Assembly: GCA_030447685.1 (NCBI GenBank)
Contig: JAUJOK010000002.1
Coordinates: forward strand, 41,270-74,151
Origin: Armatimonadaceae bacterium
GTDB lineage: Bacteria > Armatimonadota > Armatimonadia > Armatimonadales > Armatimonadaceae
Direction: 5' to 3'
DNA length: 32,882 nucleotides
Position 1 is the first letter of the stretch, and each line of letters begins with the position of its first letter. The notes beneath the pieces are model-generated. The model saw nothing but the letters and a program-made list of their open reading frames with translations. It had not been told where the DNA came from and did no database searches. Shown piece by piece: positions 16,075 through 24,518 of this stretch. The position numbers and the translations under genes are program-made.

Positions 16075-18099
16075 CTAAATATATATTTTATAGGTAGGCT
16101 GCCCCAGAGCGAGCGCGAGCAGTGACCACAGCGCCCCGATGGTGTAGTCGCCCAGAATCAGCCCCAGGAAGAACGGAATCGCCTTTTTGTGGGCGTTCAT
16201 GCCGCCGTAGCGAATAATCAGCAGCTTGCACAGCCAGGCCACGAAGACGCACAGCCAGAAGTAGTTCATGGCGTAGGAGATGCCCAGCGCAAAGCCCGCC
16301 GGGTGCAGCGGCCACCACAAAAACGCCGAGCGCAGGCCCGCCAGCGCGCCCACGGTTCCCAGGCCGCCCAGGAAGAACCAGAAACTGGCCGCGCCCGCCG
16401 ACTGCCCTAACTGAAGCCAGTTGGCAAGCTGCCCAAACGCCTCCTGCCCCACCCAGCGCTTATAACCCGCCGTCCGGCCCGTTGCGCCTGCCTCGTACGT
16501 AATCACATAGTTCGCGGCGTATGTAACCAGCAGCGACACGACCGAGGCAAGCGCCAGCGCGGTCCACAGGCGCGCATAGGGCATATCCCGTCCTTCGCCC
16601 ATTTTAAAGGCTTCCAGGTAGTTGGGCATGGGGTGGCAGCGGTAGCCCCGGTTGAACCAGTACATCGACTGCATGCCGATAAGATTGTCGCGACCCAGCG
16701 TATTGGTGCCGAACAGCGTCACCAGAACATCGCCGGGCTTGACGAAGACGATCTCATGCGGCGTGCCGAACTCCACGCGCACGCGCGTAATCGCCAGAGA
16801 GAGCGCGAACAGAATGCCGAAAAAGCCCAGCGCGACCGGGGGCGAGATGCCCAGGAACCGGCTCCACCCCATCAAAAACAACGTCCCGAAAACAATGCCC
16901 ATAAAGGCGAACCGGTAGCGGCGCGACTCGGCGGGGTCTTCCGCACGCAACGTCTGGCCTCCCGCGCCGCGCTCGAAAGCCATATCGAACGCCCGCGCCA
17001 GATATTTGCGATTCGCCCACAGCAGCGCCGCCGCCAGCCCGATCCACGCCCCGGACGAAATCTCCCGCAGGAACGGCCAGCCCTGCGCCGCCGACGGCCC
17101 ATCCCAGCCCGCCGCGCGCCCGACCACGAAGTAGCCGCGTGCGAAGAGATAGGAGAACCAGCAGGAAAAGGCCAGGTCCAGCGGGATGAAGTAGGCCAGG
17201 CCAATCGCGAACGGGTACAGCGAGGTCTGCATGCCGTAGGTGCGTATCGCTTCCCAGGGCTGCCCGGTGAAGAACTGACCCACATTGAAAAGCTTGATCC
17301 AGGGCGCGTTGGGCACGGTCGGGTACAGTTCGTGGATACCGTTGACCAGACCGATAAGGAACGCAAAGCCGAAGCCGATCCACATCGTTCGGCTTCGAAA
17401 GAAACCGCCGCCCGGCTCGGTCATCGCCAGCGGCAACTGAATGATCGGAAACGCCAGCCGCTCGTTTTCCGTCCACGCCTTGCGAAACAGAACCGTCACG
17501 CAGGCGAACAGAAAGACCAGGATAAGAAAGAAGACGCCCCAGAGCAGCAGCGGCACCGTCCAGTGAACCAGATAGCCCGCCGCCCTGTCAAAGCTGGTGT
17601 TGCCCCGATACCACGCCTCCAGCGCCGCCGTGTCGGTGACAAACAGGCCGCGCGGCAGGTGCCGCACGAACAGTTCCTGCCACGAATTTTCCGGCTTGGC
17701 GAAGTGGTAGGGGTGCGTCACCGAGCCGAAAAAGTTCTGAAGCATATCGTGCCCGGCGAAGGTATTGGAGACTACCGCCATGATATAGGCGGTCAGCATC
17801 TCCTCCTGCCGCAGCGCCGCGTTCGGAAAAATCCGGTGCACCAGCGCATTGCCGCCCACCAGCACCAGCAGCATGAAGATCGGGGTGATAAACAGCGGCA
17901 GCGACGACCCATCGAGGATATAGTAGCGCACCTCGACCATCGTCACCCACCAGACATTCAGGACGGTCAGCAGCACGCCCAGCGCCATCGCGCGCCCGGA
18001 AACGCCACTGCGGACCCTCGCGACTGCGCCAGCCGCCTCTCTATTCCGTGCCGCCCGCGCGGCGGCAGCCGCTGTCTCACGCTGTTCTAAAGTTGCCAT
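16075..18099 (-). CDS. Polytopic membrane protein of DUF6785/DUF6784 type
   Basis: This 674-residue protein has about 12-14 predicted membrane segments, for example ALGVLLTVLNVWWVTMVEVR, LFITPIFMLLVLVGGNALVH, LLLWGVFFLILVFLFACVTV and FALGISYAMNYFWLCVFVAW. Conserved-looking loops include FPIIQLPLAMTEPG, the VRVEFGTPHEIVF stretch and HPMPNYLEAFKMGEGRDMPY. The architecture resembles large uncharacterised membrane proteins annotated as DUF6785/DUF6784 in Armatimonadota and Planctomycetota. That match is from memory and unchecked. The N-terminal 30 residues are Ala/Arg-rich and cytosolic. No ribosome site is obvious; the repaired small gene upstream ends eight bases earlier, so translation may be coupled. 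Transport or membrane remodelling are guesses. Confidence 0.85.
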   Translation of the reverse strand: MATLEQRETAAAAARAARNREAAGAVARVRSGVSGRAMALGVLLTVLNVWWVTMVEVRYYILDGSSLPLFITPIFMLLVLVGGNALVHRIFPNAALRQEEMLTAYIMAVVSNTFAGHDMLQNFFGSVTHPYHFAKPENSWQELFVRHLPRGLFVTDTAALEAWYRGNTSFDRAAGYLVHWTVPLLLWGVFFLILVFLFACVTVLFRKAWTENERLAFPIIQLPLAMTEPGGGFFRSRTMWIGFGFAFLIGLVNGIHELYPTVPNAPWIKLFNVGQFFTGQPWEAIRTYGMQTSLYPFAIGLAYFIPLDLAFSCWFSYLFARGYFVVGRAAGWDGPSAAQGWPFLREISSGAWIGLAAALLWANRKYLARAFDMAFERGAGGQTLRAEDPAESRRYRFAFMGIVFGTLFLMGWSRFLGISPPVALGFFGILFALSLAITRVRVEFGTPHEIVFVKPGDVLVTLFGTNTLGRDNLIGMQSMYWFNRGYRCHPMPNYLEAFKMGEGRDMPYARLWTALALASVVSLLVTYAANYVITYEAGATGRTAGYKRWVGQEAFGQLANWLQLGQSAGAASFWFFLGGLGTVGALAGLRSAFLWWPLHPAGFALGISYAMNYFWLCVFVAWLCKLLIIRYGGMNAHKKAIPFFLGLILGDYTIGALWSLLALALGQPTYKIYI

Positions 18100-18106
18100 T
18101 TAACGT

Positions 18107-18386
18107 TTATTCGCCGGACGGTGGATTGGCGGGCGGAAGCCGCCGCTCGAACTTGAGCAAGGCGTTCTCCAACTGAAGCATCATCTTTTTCACGATCACT
18201 CTCGGTGCGCTCATTGGAACGATGTACTTCGTACATAAGCCGTTCCACCACCGCTGCCAACTGACGAACTTCTTGCTGGGTCGCCTTCAACTCCTCACGC
18301 ACCTCTTTGATGTCGGTTTTGTTTTGCTGGATGTCACGCGCAAGCGTAAAGAACTGCGCCATCAAATCCGCAAGCTGCTTCCACAT
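18107..18386 (-). CDS. Small coiled-coil protein, frameshifted
   Basis: The start MWKQLADLMAQFFTLARDIQ is followed by a heptad-rich coiled coil (DIKEVREELKATQQEVRQLA, then AVVERLMYEVHRS). The frame as read continues to 18087 but with AT-rich third codon positions and poor protein sense. From about 18195 a second frame gives VKKMMLQLENALLKFERRLP and then PANPPSGE, with strongly GC-biased third positions. It stops at 18107, just before the membrane protein gene. I therefore infer a frameshift near 18195. It likely oligomerises and may partner the similar small protein upstream or the DUF6785-type protein. No family function known. Confidence 0.6.
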
Positions 18387-18392
18387 AAGCGG

Positions 18393-18593
18393 CTATTTCG
18401 CCGCCTGAAGCCGGGCAAGAATAGCGCACGTTTCTGTTCGCAGTTCAGCACTTTCTGCCTTCAGGCGCGTGATTTCGGCGTCGTCAGCCTTCATCTGTTC
18501 GCGCACCTCTTTGATCTGTTCCACGATTCGGGCAAGCATGGCTGCCGCCTCGGCCTCATTCGTGGGTGGATCGGTTGTCATTGCGGTTTCCAT
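18393..18593 (-). CDS. Small coiled-coil protein
   Basis: From the ATG at 18593 the protein is 66 residues: METAMTTDPPTNEAEAAAML followed by a helix with heptads (ARIVEQIKEVREQMKADDAE, then ITRLKAESAELRTETCAILA). A GGAGG lies about ten bases upstream of this ATG. A second ATG four codons later is also possible. It ends six bases before the next coiled-coil gene begins, so the two are an operon. The IKEVREQMKADDAEI segment resembles IKEVREELKATQQEV in the downstream protein, so they may be distant duplicates that pair with each other. A TATACT at 18615-18620 on the minus strand may be the -10 box. Confidence 0.6.
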   Translation of the reverse strand: METAMTTDPPTNEAEAAAMLARIVEQIKEVREQMKADDAEITRLKAESAELRTETCAILARLQAAK

Positions 18594-18717
18594 AGTGTAG
18601 CTGCCTCCATCCTCAGTATAGCACCCGCCACCAGCCAAGCCAGCATTTCAAGACACCCATTCGCCTTCGGTGTTGTTTGGACGGTCATACCGGCAGCGGT
18701 GAGAGCCTGGCGCTTGC

Positions 18718-19188
18718 TCATTCATTTTCACCGGCATCTATAAGAATCTGCTCATGCAAGGCGGGCGCAATGCGAAAGTCACGCTGCAACAAGGCATCGA
18801 GGCAGGGCCGCACTGCGGATAACAAATTCCTTTGTTTCGCCGTCAATAGAATGCCTAATGTGCCGATAACCGGTAAGCGCAACGCGTGTGCTAAGCGGCG
18901 TGCGGGGCGATCATCCAGAATCACTAAACGGGCATTTATCTCAAGCGCCAGACTTATGGCCTCACTCTCACCGGCTCCCAGCGAAGCGCCCAGAATAAGT
19001 GGACCGACAGCTTGTGTCAGAACCTGCACTTGCGTCCAGTCAGGTAAAGTGACCGAGGGAGCCACTTCGCGAGCAACGGCAGGCGGCACGAACACTTGAC
19101 CGAAAAGCTGCTCCAGCAGCGGCAACTGGCCGATTTGCTCCAGTGCAATAAGCGGGCTGGCGTTGGATACAACCGGCGCAGGTGTCAT
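18718..19188 (-). CDS. DUF3368 PIN-like toxin
   Basis: This 156-residue PIN-like nuclease has PVVSNASPLIALEQIGQLPL at the N-terminus, where PIN domains carry the first acidic site and DUF3368 typically has the N-S/A-SPLI motif. LLEQLFGQVFVPPAVAREV, the acidic GAGESEAISLALE and the LVILDDRPARRLA segment with its Asp pair follow, as does IGTLGILLTAKQR. These make it a likely RNase toxin. The ATG at 19188 overlaps the stop of the UPF0175 gene (ATGA). Upstream ATGs belong to the antitoxin reading region. The pair UPF0175-DUF3368 is a widely seen predicted toxin-antitoxin module. Confidence 0.9.
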   Translation of the reverse strand: MTPAPVVSNASPLIALEQIGQLPLLEQLFGQVFVPPAVAREVAPSVTLPDWTQVQVLTQAVGPLILGASLGAGESEAISLALEINARLVILDDRPARRLAHALRLPVIGTLGILLTAKQRNLLSAVRPCLDALLQRDFRIAPALHEQILIDAGENE

Positions 19189-19445
19189 ACGGTTTCCGCT
19201 TGAAGCCGTTCCGCCTGCCACTCCTCCTCGGTCATGTCAAAGAAGGCGATACCTAAACGAGAAGCGTGGCGGATAAACTCCCACCGGGACATATCCAGAA
19301 GCTGAGCCGCTTTACCGCTGGAAATACTGCCGCGCCGATACAGTTCTAAAACGATCAGCTCGCGTGCCGTGCGCTGAACGGGCTGATTCGCCGTTTGCAG
19401 CAGAGCTGCTAAATCTTCTTCCAAGTCCAGCCGGATGGTGCTCAT
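19185..19445 (-). CDS. UPF0175 family antitoxin
   Basis: The 86-residue protein starts with a short strand and helix (STIRLDLEEDLAALLQ), continues with VQRTARELIVLELYRRGSIS and a helix-turn-helix-like SGKAAQLLDMSRWEFIRHAS, and ends with the typical acidic DMTEEEWQAE tail. This order is that of UPF0175 antitoxins. GAGG lies eight bases upstream of the ATG. It follows prmA by 18 bases on the same strand, so it may be carried on the heat-shock operon transcript or have its own promoter. It should repress itself and bind the DUF3368 partner. Confidence 0.9.
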   Translation of the reverse strand: MSTIRLDLEEDLAALLQTANQPVQRTARELIVLELYRRGSISSGKAAQLLDMSRWEFIRHASRLGIAFFDMTEEEWQAERLQAETV

Positions 19446-19463
19446 AGCACTTTCCTCATGGCC

Positions 19464-20321
19464 TTATTGCTCCCGGCGCTGGGCGATGATGGCTGCCCAT
19501 TCGCCTTCGGTCGGCGTTTCCTGTATGGTCAGACCGACTTCTATTAAACCCTGGCGCACGTCCTCGGCGCGGGTGTCGATGATGCCGGAGGCTATAAGCG
19601 TTCCATGGGGGCGCAGGGCATCGCGAAGTGCCGGGGCCATGCCGATAATAACATCGGCGAGGATGTTGGCGACGACGATGTCAAAGGTGCCGGGCGGAGG
19701 CACGTCGGATTCGGCGACATGGACGATGCTTTCTGTGTGGTTCAGGGCGACGTTTTCCCGCGCGATTCGCACGGCCAGCGGATCAATGTCCACAGCGGCG
19801 ACACGGGCCGCGCCCAGCCGCGCCGCCGCCGCCGCCAGAATGCCCGAACCGGTGCCCACATCGGCGACGCTCACGCCGGGAACGACGGCGTCTTCCAGAG
19901 CGCGCAGGCACAGGCGGGTGGTGGCGTGCAGGCCGGTGCCGAAGGCCATGCCGGGGTCTATTTCTATGACGACGTCGTCCGGGGCGGCGTCCCAGGCTTC
20001 CCACGTCGGCTTTACCACCAGACGCCTGCCGATTCGCTGCGGCTTGAAATACTGCTTCCAGGCGTTCGCCCAGTCCGCCTCCTCGACAAAGCGCACCGTG
20101 ATTTCCGGCACGACTTCAGGAAAGCCTGCGTCCACCAAAGAAGCGAGGGAATTCCGGAGCGCAAGGAGCGTGCCCTCCAGACGGTCGTCCACGGGCAGAT
20201 AGCCCAGAACCATTTCCAGGGCCGCGCTGTAGCCCTGACAGCCCGCTACCTCCGTCAGCAGCGCCCCGACAGCCTCCTGCGCGTCCCCCGACACCTCCAC
20301 CGCGATTTCCGCCCAGCGCAT
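19464..20321 (-). CDS. prmA: Ribosomal protein L11 methyltransferase
   Basis: This SAM-dependent enzyme trimethylates ribosomal protein L11. The N-terminal substrate-binding domain (about 1-100) ends near RFVEEADWANAWKQYFKPQR, the W..xWKxxFxP segment typical of PrmA. The catalytic domain follows with DPGMAFGTGLHATTRLCLRA, the SAM motif VADVGTGSGILAAAA, acidic VAAVDIDPLAV and the NILADVI motif. Length of 285 residues is normal. A strong AGGAGG lies seven bases upstream of the ATG. It starts 24 bases after dnaJ, an association known in many bacteria. Intact. Confidence 0.96.
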   Translation of the reverse strand: MRWAEIAVEVSGDAQEAVGALLTEVAGCQGYSAALEMVLGYLPVDDRLEGTLLALRNSLASLVDAGFPEVVPEITVRFVEEADWANAWKQYFKPQRIGRRLVVKPTWEAWDAAPDDVVIEIDPGMAFGTGLHATTRLCLRALEDAVVPGVSVADVGTGSGILAAAAARLGAARVAAVDIDPLAVRIARENVALNHTESIVHVAESDVPPPGTFDIVVANILADVIIGMAPALRDALRPHGTLIASGIIDTRAEDVRQGLIEVGLTIQETPTEGEWAAIIAQRREQ

Positions 20322-20345
20322 GGCTGTTCCTCCTGGGGAAAGGCC

Positions 20346-21494
20346 CTAATCCTCGTGGCTGGGGGCGACGGCTTCCTTGACGGCTTCTTTCACCCGGTCG
20401 AAGATGCTTTTCTGCTCGTGCAGGGGGCGCTCGCTGCGGAGAACGGCAAGCTGGCGCAGCAGCTTCTTTTCCTCGTCGGAAAGGCGTGTCGGAACATCCA
20501 CTTTCACGGACACATGCAGGTCGCCTTTGCTGCCCCGGCCATGCACATCGGGCATTCCGAAGCCGCGCATGCGGAAGGTCGTGCCGGTCTGGGTGCCTTC
20601 GGGAACGACAATGGTGCCTTGCTCACCGCCGACCGTGGCGACGGTGATTTCATCGCCGAGAGCCGCCTGTGTGAAGGAGATAGGCGCTTCCGTAAACAGT
20701 TCCTGGCCTTGCCGCTCGAACTGCGGGTGCTTTTTGACGTGGAAAAAGACATACAGGTCGCCGGGCGGGCCGCCGAGCGCGCCGCTTTCTCCCTCACCGG
20801 GATATTGGAAGCGCATCCCGTCATCCACGCCGGGCCGTACGTTGATGGTGAACTCGCGCGCCTTACGCAACCGTCCCTGGCCATTACACGTGACGCACGG
20901 TGTCTGAACGATGCGTCCCGACCCGCCACAGCGCGTGCAGGGAGACATGGTCGCAAAGGTGCCCAGGATCGTGTTCTGCGTGTGGCGTATCTGGCCCTGC
21001 CCGCTGCAGGTAGTGCAGGTGGTGGGCTTCGTGCCCGGAGCCGCGCCGTTGCCGCTGCACGTTTCACACGTCTCAATACGCTGAATACGCGCCGTTTTCT
21101 CGACCCCTTTGTACGCCTCTTCCAGCGTCACTTCCAGATCGTAGCGCATGTCCGCGCCGCGCTGGACGGCGGAGCGGCCGCGCCCCTGGGCCGCGCCGTT
21201 GAAGAAGATGTCGAAGATGTCGCCGAAGCCGCCGAAACCACCCCCGAAGCCGCCGGCGCCCCCGCCGTTCAGGCCGTCGTGCCCATAGCGATCGTACATC
21301 TGGCGCTTGTCCGCGTCGGACAGCACCTCGTAGGCCTCGGCCACCTCCTTGAACTTCTCCTCGGCCTCTTTGTCGCCGGGGTTGACGTCCGGGTGGTACT
21401 TGAGCGCGAGCTTGCGGTAGGCCGACTTGATCTCGGTCTCGTCCGCTTCCCGCGAAATCTGGAGAACCTCGTAATAATCCTGCTTCGTCACCAT
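20346..21494 (-). CDS. dnaJ: Chaperone DnaJ (type I Hsp40)
   Basis: All domains of a full-length type I DnaJ are present in 382 residues. The J domain carries [20 protein letters not shown] with its HPD. A G/F-rich region lies at [18 protein letters not shown]. The zinc domain has four CxxCxGxG repeats ([32 protein letters not shown]). The C-terminal substrate domain follows with [17 protein letters not shown]. It stimulates DnaK ATP hydrolysis and delivers unfolded clients. An AAGGA ribosome site is five bases upstream of the ATG. A repeat element lies between it and dnaK. Confidence 0.98.
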   Translation of the reverse strand: MVTKQDYYEVLQISREADETEIKSAYRKLALKYHPDVNPGDKEAEEKFKEVAEAYEVLSDADKRQMYDRYGHDGLNGGGAGGFGGGFGGFGDIFDIFFNGAAQGRGRSAVQRGADMRYDLEVTLEEAYKGVEKTARIQRIETCETCSGNGAAPGTKPTTCTTCSGQGQIRHTQNTILGTFATMSPCTRCGGSGRIVQTPCVTCNGQGRLRKAREFTINVRPGVDDGMRFQYPGEGESGALGGPPGDLYVFFHVKKHPQFERQGQELFTEAPISFTQAALGDEITVATVGGEQGTIVVPEGTQTGTTFRMRGFGMPDVHGRGSKGDLHVSVKVDVPTRLSDEEKKLLRQLAVLRSERPLHEQKSIFDRVKEAVKEAVAPSHED

Positions 21495-21514
21495 CGGTTC
21501 CTTTGCCTGAACTC

Positions 21515-21669
21515 TGCGTCGGACCTCTCCCCTTCCCCCTCTCCTAAGGAAAGGGGGAGCCTGTCAAATAGGAAGCTCTGCACGACGCAACGCCTTCGAC
21601 AAGCATCGGTGTTCCTGGCACACCCCCTTTCCTTTAGGAGAGGGGCAGGGGGGGGAGAGGTCCGACGCA
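21515..21669. repeat. Inverted-repeat element between dnaK and dnaJ
   Basis: The ends are a perfect 16-bp inverted repeat: TGCGTCGGACCTCTCC at 21515-21530 and its complement at 21654-21669. Next to each end, pointing inward, lies a copy of the dispersed core TCTCCTAA(A)GGAAAGGGG. The whole 155-bp unit should fold into a long hairpin in the operon mRNA. It fills nearly all of the dnaK-dnaJ gap. It looks like a MITE- or REP-like insertion. It has no ORF. Confidence 0.8.
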
Positions 21670-21681
21670 AGGCCGCGCTTC

Positions 21682-23648
21682 CTACCGCTCCTCGCGGAAC
21701 TCGCCCTCGACAACATCGTCATCGCCGGATGTGCGCGTGCCTGCCGCCGCGCCCGCCGGTTCGCCGCTGCCGGTGAACTGGGCGGTGCGGTCATCCGGCG
21801 TACCGGTGCCATCATCGGCTGCGGTGTTGTAGCCGTTCGTATCCTCGGGTGCGTTGCCGCCGCCGTAACCGTTGTCGTCCGGAGCGGTATACGAGGAGGA
21901 CGCGCCGCCGTCGCCGCTGTTCGCCTGCTGGTACAGTGCGGAAGAAACGGCATAAACGGCATCAGTCAGCGTATCGGTGCGGGCGCTGACCGCCTGCATG
22001 TCCGAGCCGCCGAGCGCGGCGCGCAGACCGGCAGCGGCGTCGCGCGCCGTGCCGATAAGGCCGGCATCCACCTTGCCTTCGGCGTCGGCAAGCGTCTTTT
22101 CGGCGTTGTGCAGGAGCGAGTCGGCGCGGTTTTTCGTTTCCAGCTCCTCTTTGCGCCGCTTGTCTTCGTCGGCGTGCAGTTCGGCGTCGCGCACCATGCG
22201 GTCGATCTCGGCCTTGGAAAGCCCCGATGACGCTGTGATGGTAATGCGCTGCTCGCGGCCTGTCGCCTGGTCTTTGGCCTTGACACCGACAATGCCGTTG
22301 GCATCCAGATCGAAAGTCACCTCGATCTTGGGAACGCCGCGCGGCGCGGGCGGAATGCCGGACAGCTGGAAGCGGCCCAGTGTCTTGTTGCCCCCGCGAA
22401 CTCACGCTCGCCCTGGAGAACGTGGATGTCCACGGCGCTCTGACCGTCGGCGGCGGTGGTGAAGACCTCGGCTTTCGACGTGGGAATGGTCGTGTTGCGC
22501 GGGATCAGCTTGGTCATCACGCCGCCCAGCGTCTCGATGCCCAGCGAAAGCGGGGTAACGTCCAGCAGCACGATGTCGCGCACTTCGCCGCCCAGAACGC
22601 CCGCCTGAATCGCCGCGCCGAGCGCGACCACTTCGTCCGGGTTCGTGCCCTTGTGCGGCTCCTTGCCGAACATTTCGCGCACCATATCCTGCACGGCAGG
22701 CATACGCGTCGAGCCGCCCACCAGCATCACCCGGTCGATAGCCGCCGTTTCCAGGCGCGCGTCTTCCAGCGCCATTTTGGTGGGGCCGAGCATCTTCTGG
22801 CGCAGATCGTCGGTCATCGCCTCAAACTGCGCGCGGGTGAGGGTCAGGTCCAGGTGGACAGGCCCTTCCGCCGTGGTGGAGATAAACGGCAGGTTGATAT
22901 TGGTGGTGACGACGGTGGAAAGCTCCACCTTGGCCTTTTCCGCCGCCTCTTTCAGCCGCTGGGTCGCCATCTTGTCCTTGCGCAGATCGACGCCCGTCTC
23001 TTTCTGGAACTCGGTCGCCATCCAGTTGATGATCTGGTCGTCCCAGTCGTCGCCGCCGAGGCGCGTGTCGCCGTTGGTAGCTTTTACCTCGAAAACGCCG
23101 TCGCCCAGTTCCAGAATCGATACGTCGAAGGTGCCGCCGCCCAGATCCCAGACCAGGATCGTATGCACCTCTTCCTTGTCCATGCCGTAGGCCAGCGCCG
23201 CCGTCGGCTCATTGATGATGCGCTGCACCTGGAGACCGGCGATCTGCCCGGCGTCCTTGGTCGCCTGCCGCTGCGCGTCATTGAAATAGGCCGGAACGGT
23301 GATAACGGCCTTATCGACGGTCTCGCCCAGAAACGCCTCGGCATCGGCTTTGAGCTTTTGCAGGATCATCGCCGAGATTTCCTGTGCCGAATAGGGCTTG
23401 CCGTCGATGGTGACGCGATGATCGGACCCCATATGCCGCTTAATAGAGGCGATGGTGCGGTCCGGATTGGTAATGGCCTGCCGCTTCGCAAGCTGTCCCA
23501 CCAGCCGTTCGCCGGTCTTGGAAAAGCCGACCACGGACGGGCACAAGCGCGATCCCTCCGCCAGCGGGATCACCGTCGGCTCGCCGCCTTCCATGACCGC
23601 GATAACGGAGTTCGTCGTTCCCAGGTCTATGCCAACTGTCCTGCCCAT
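21682..23648 (-). CDS. dnaK: Chaperone DnaK (Hsp70), split by one missing base
   Basis: The ATPase domain is complete ([74 protein letters not shown]). The substrate domain starts normally ([31 protein letters not shown]). At about 22391-22396 the frame changes: after EFA it reads nonsense and stops. Adding one base in the GCGGGGGCAAC run restores [22 protein letters not shown] and then [20 protein letters not shown]. The rest, including the helical lid and a Gly/Asp/Thr-rich tail, runs to 21682. Restored length, about 655 residues, is slightly long because of the tail. It starts six bases after rpoZ. An Hsp70 this conserved is unlikely to be a pseudogene. Confidence 0.95.
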
Positions 23649-23654
23649 TGCTGT

Positions 23655-24104
23655 TTATGCCCCCGTCCCTTCGCTGTCATCATCCAGGGTCACGGGCGGC
23701 TCCTCGTCGTCCACCTCGTCGTCCACCAGGTCATCCCCGGCTTCATCATCCCCCAGAATAGCGGTGTCATCCAGTTCCGCCCCTAACTGCGCGTAGGCGG
23801 CCCGAACATTGTCGGGAATCGCTTCCCCGTCGCCGTTGCCGTCGCCTTCCATGTTGCGGTTGCCGACCACGGCGCGGGCGTCTTCCAGCGCTTCCTGACC
23901 GGCCAGCGAGCTTTCGTCGAATTCATACTTCACCCTGCCGCTGGCGATCTCTTCGAGCGCGATGGTCAGCGGGTTCGTGGAGCGCGTATCGATCAGCAGC
24001 CGCCCGCCTTCCTTGATCTGCCGGGCGCGCTTGGCAGCCAGCACGACGAGCGCGTACTTCGAGTCAATTTCCTTGTCGATCTTATCGGCGGAGGGGTAAA
24101 TCAT
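23655..24104 (-). CDS. rpoZ: RNA polymerase omega subunit with long acidic tail
   Basis: Residues 1-70 are a typical omega subunit: MIYPSADKIDKEIDSKYALV, VLAAKRARQIKEGGRLLID, NPLTIALEEIASGRVKYEFD, the surface that latches the beta' C-terminus. The remaining 80 residues are unusual for omega: a linker then a strongly acidic tail (LDDTAILGDDEAGDDLVDDE and beyond) with no known domain. The first codon overlaps the stop of the upstream regulator gene (ATGA), and dnaK follows after six bases. Placement inside a heat-shock operon is not the usual location (near gmk or spoT). Confidence 0.92.
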   Translation of the reverse strand: MIYPSADKIDKEIDSKYALVVLAAKRARQIKEGGRLLIDTRSTNPLTIALEEIASGRVKYEFDESSLAGQEALEDARAVVGNRNMEGDGNGDGEAIPDNVRAAYAQLGAELDDTAILGDDEAGDDLVDDEVDDEEPPVTLDDDSEGTGA

Positions 24105-24442
24105 GGGTTTCCTTTATTTCCGGTCGCGTATTCCAGGGTAGGAGGCAGGGCGGGCGCTGCTTCTGCCGCGCCGTTGCCTGCGGCGACAGGCGCGGGCACG
24201 CCTTTTTCCATCTCCAGAATGACCTTGACACCATTGATGTTGACGCCGCGCTCCTTGAGGAGATACTGGACACGGCCCAGCAAAGCGATGTCGTTGTCGG
24301 AATACAGGCGGCGGTTGGAGTCGGTGCGGACGGGGACAACGAGACCTTCCTGGTCAAGGACGCGCAGCACCCAGCAGGGCAAACCCGCCAGGCGCGCGGC
24401 TACGCTGATGACATATACGGGATCGTCGCCGGTCGTCTGCAT
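24101..24442 (-). CDS. hspR: MerR-family heat-shock regulator, HspR-like
   Basis: Residues about 9-80 form a MerR winged-helix domain (VYVISVAARLAGLPCWVLRV, LDQEGLVVPVRT, NRRLYSDNDIALLGRVQYLL, KERGVNINGVKVILEM). The opening VYVISVAARLAG is characteristic of HspR, the DnaK-assisted repressor of heat-shock operons. No inducer-binding domain follows, only an Ala/Pro-rich tail. The ATG at 24442 is chosen because the predicted transcript starts near 24483, downstream of the earlier ATG at 24487. No canonical ribosome site precedes it. The gene heads hspR-rpoZ-dnaK-dnaJ-prmA, as expected for an autorepressor. Confidence 0.85.
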   Translation of the reverse strand: MQTTGDDPVYVISVAARLAGLPCWVLRVLDQEGLVVPVRTDSNRRLYSDNDIALLGRVQYLLKERGVNINGVKVILEMEKGVPAPVAAGNGAAEAAPALPPTLEYATGNKGNP

Positions 24443-24480
24443 AAAAAAGAGTCCGGCCCGCCGCAGAAAATAGGGCCGGG
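24443..24480 (-). promoter_or_regulatory. Terminator-like hairpin forming the leader of the heat-shock operon
   Basis: On the minus strand, CCGGCCC (24479-24473) pairs with GGGCCGG (24459-24453) around a 13-base loop. ACTC and six T residues (24448-24443) follow, abutting the ATG at 24442. Since the predicted transcription start is about 24483, this hairpin would make up almost the whole leader. It has the shape of an intrinsic terminator but lies between promoter and gene, so an attenuator, translation switch or temperature-sensitive structure is possible. Confidence 0.6.
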
Positions 24481-24489
24481 CCAACATTA

Positions 24490-24518
24490 ATTATTGCAGA
24501 AACTTCCGATTCTGTCAA
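24490..24518 (-). promoter_or_regulatory. Promoter of the hspR-rpoZ-dnaK-dnaJ-prmA operon
   Basis: On the minus strand, a consensus TTGACA (-35, 24513-24518) is followed after exactly 17 bp by AATAAT (-10, 24490-24495). The predicted start of transcription is near 24483. This is a housekeeping-sigma promoter, consistent with control by a repressor rather than by a heat-shock sigma factor. Confidence 0.75.

Noticed and set aside
16633..18090. 485-codon plus-strand frame
   Set aside because: Antisense to the polytopic membrane protein. Its Arg/Gln/His-rich product is the usual complement of hydrophobic codons.
19605..21776. 723-codon plus-strand frame
   Set aside because: It runs antisense through prmA and dnaJ, both unmistakable. 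Long open antisense frames are expected in GC-rich DNA.
22380..23786. 468-codon plus-strand frame
   Set aside because: Antisense to dnaK and rpoZ, with no recognisable domain.
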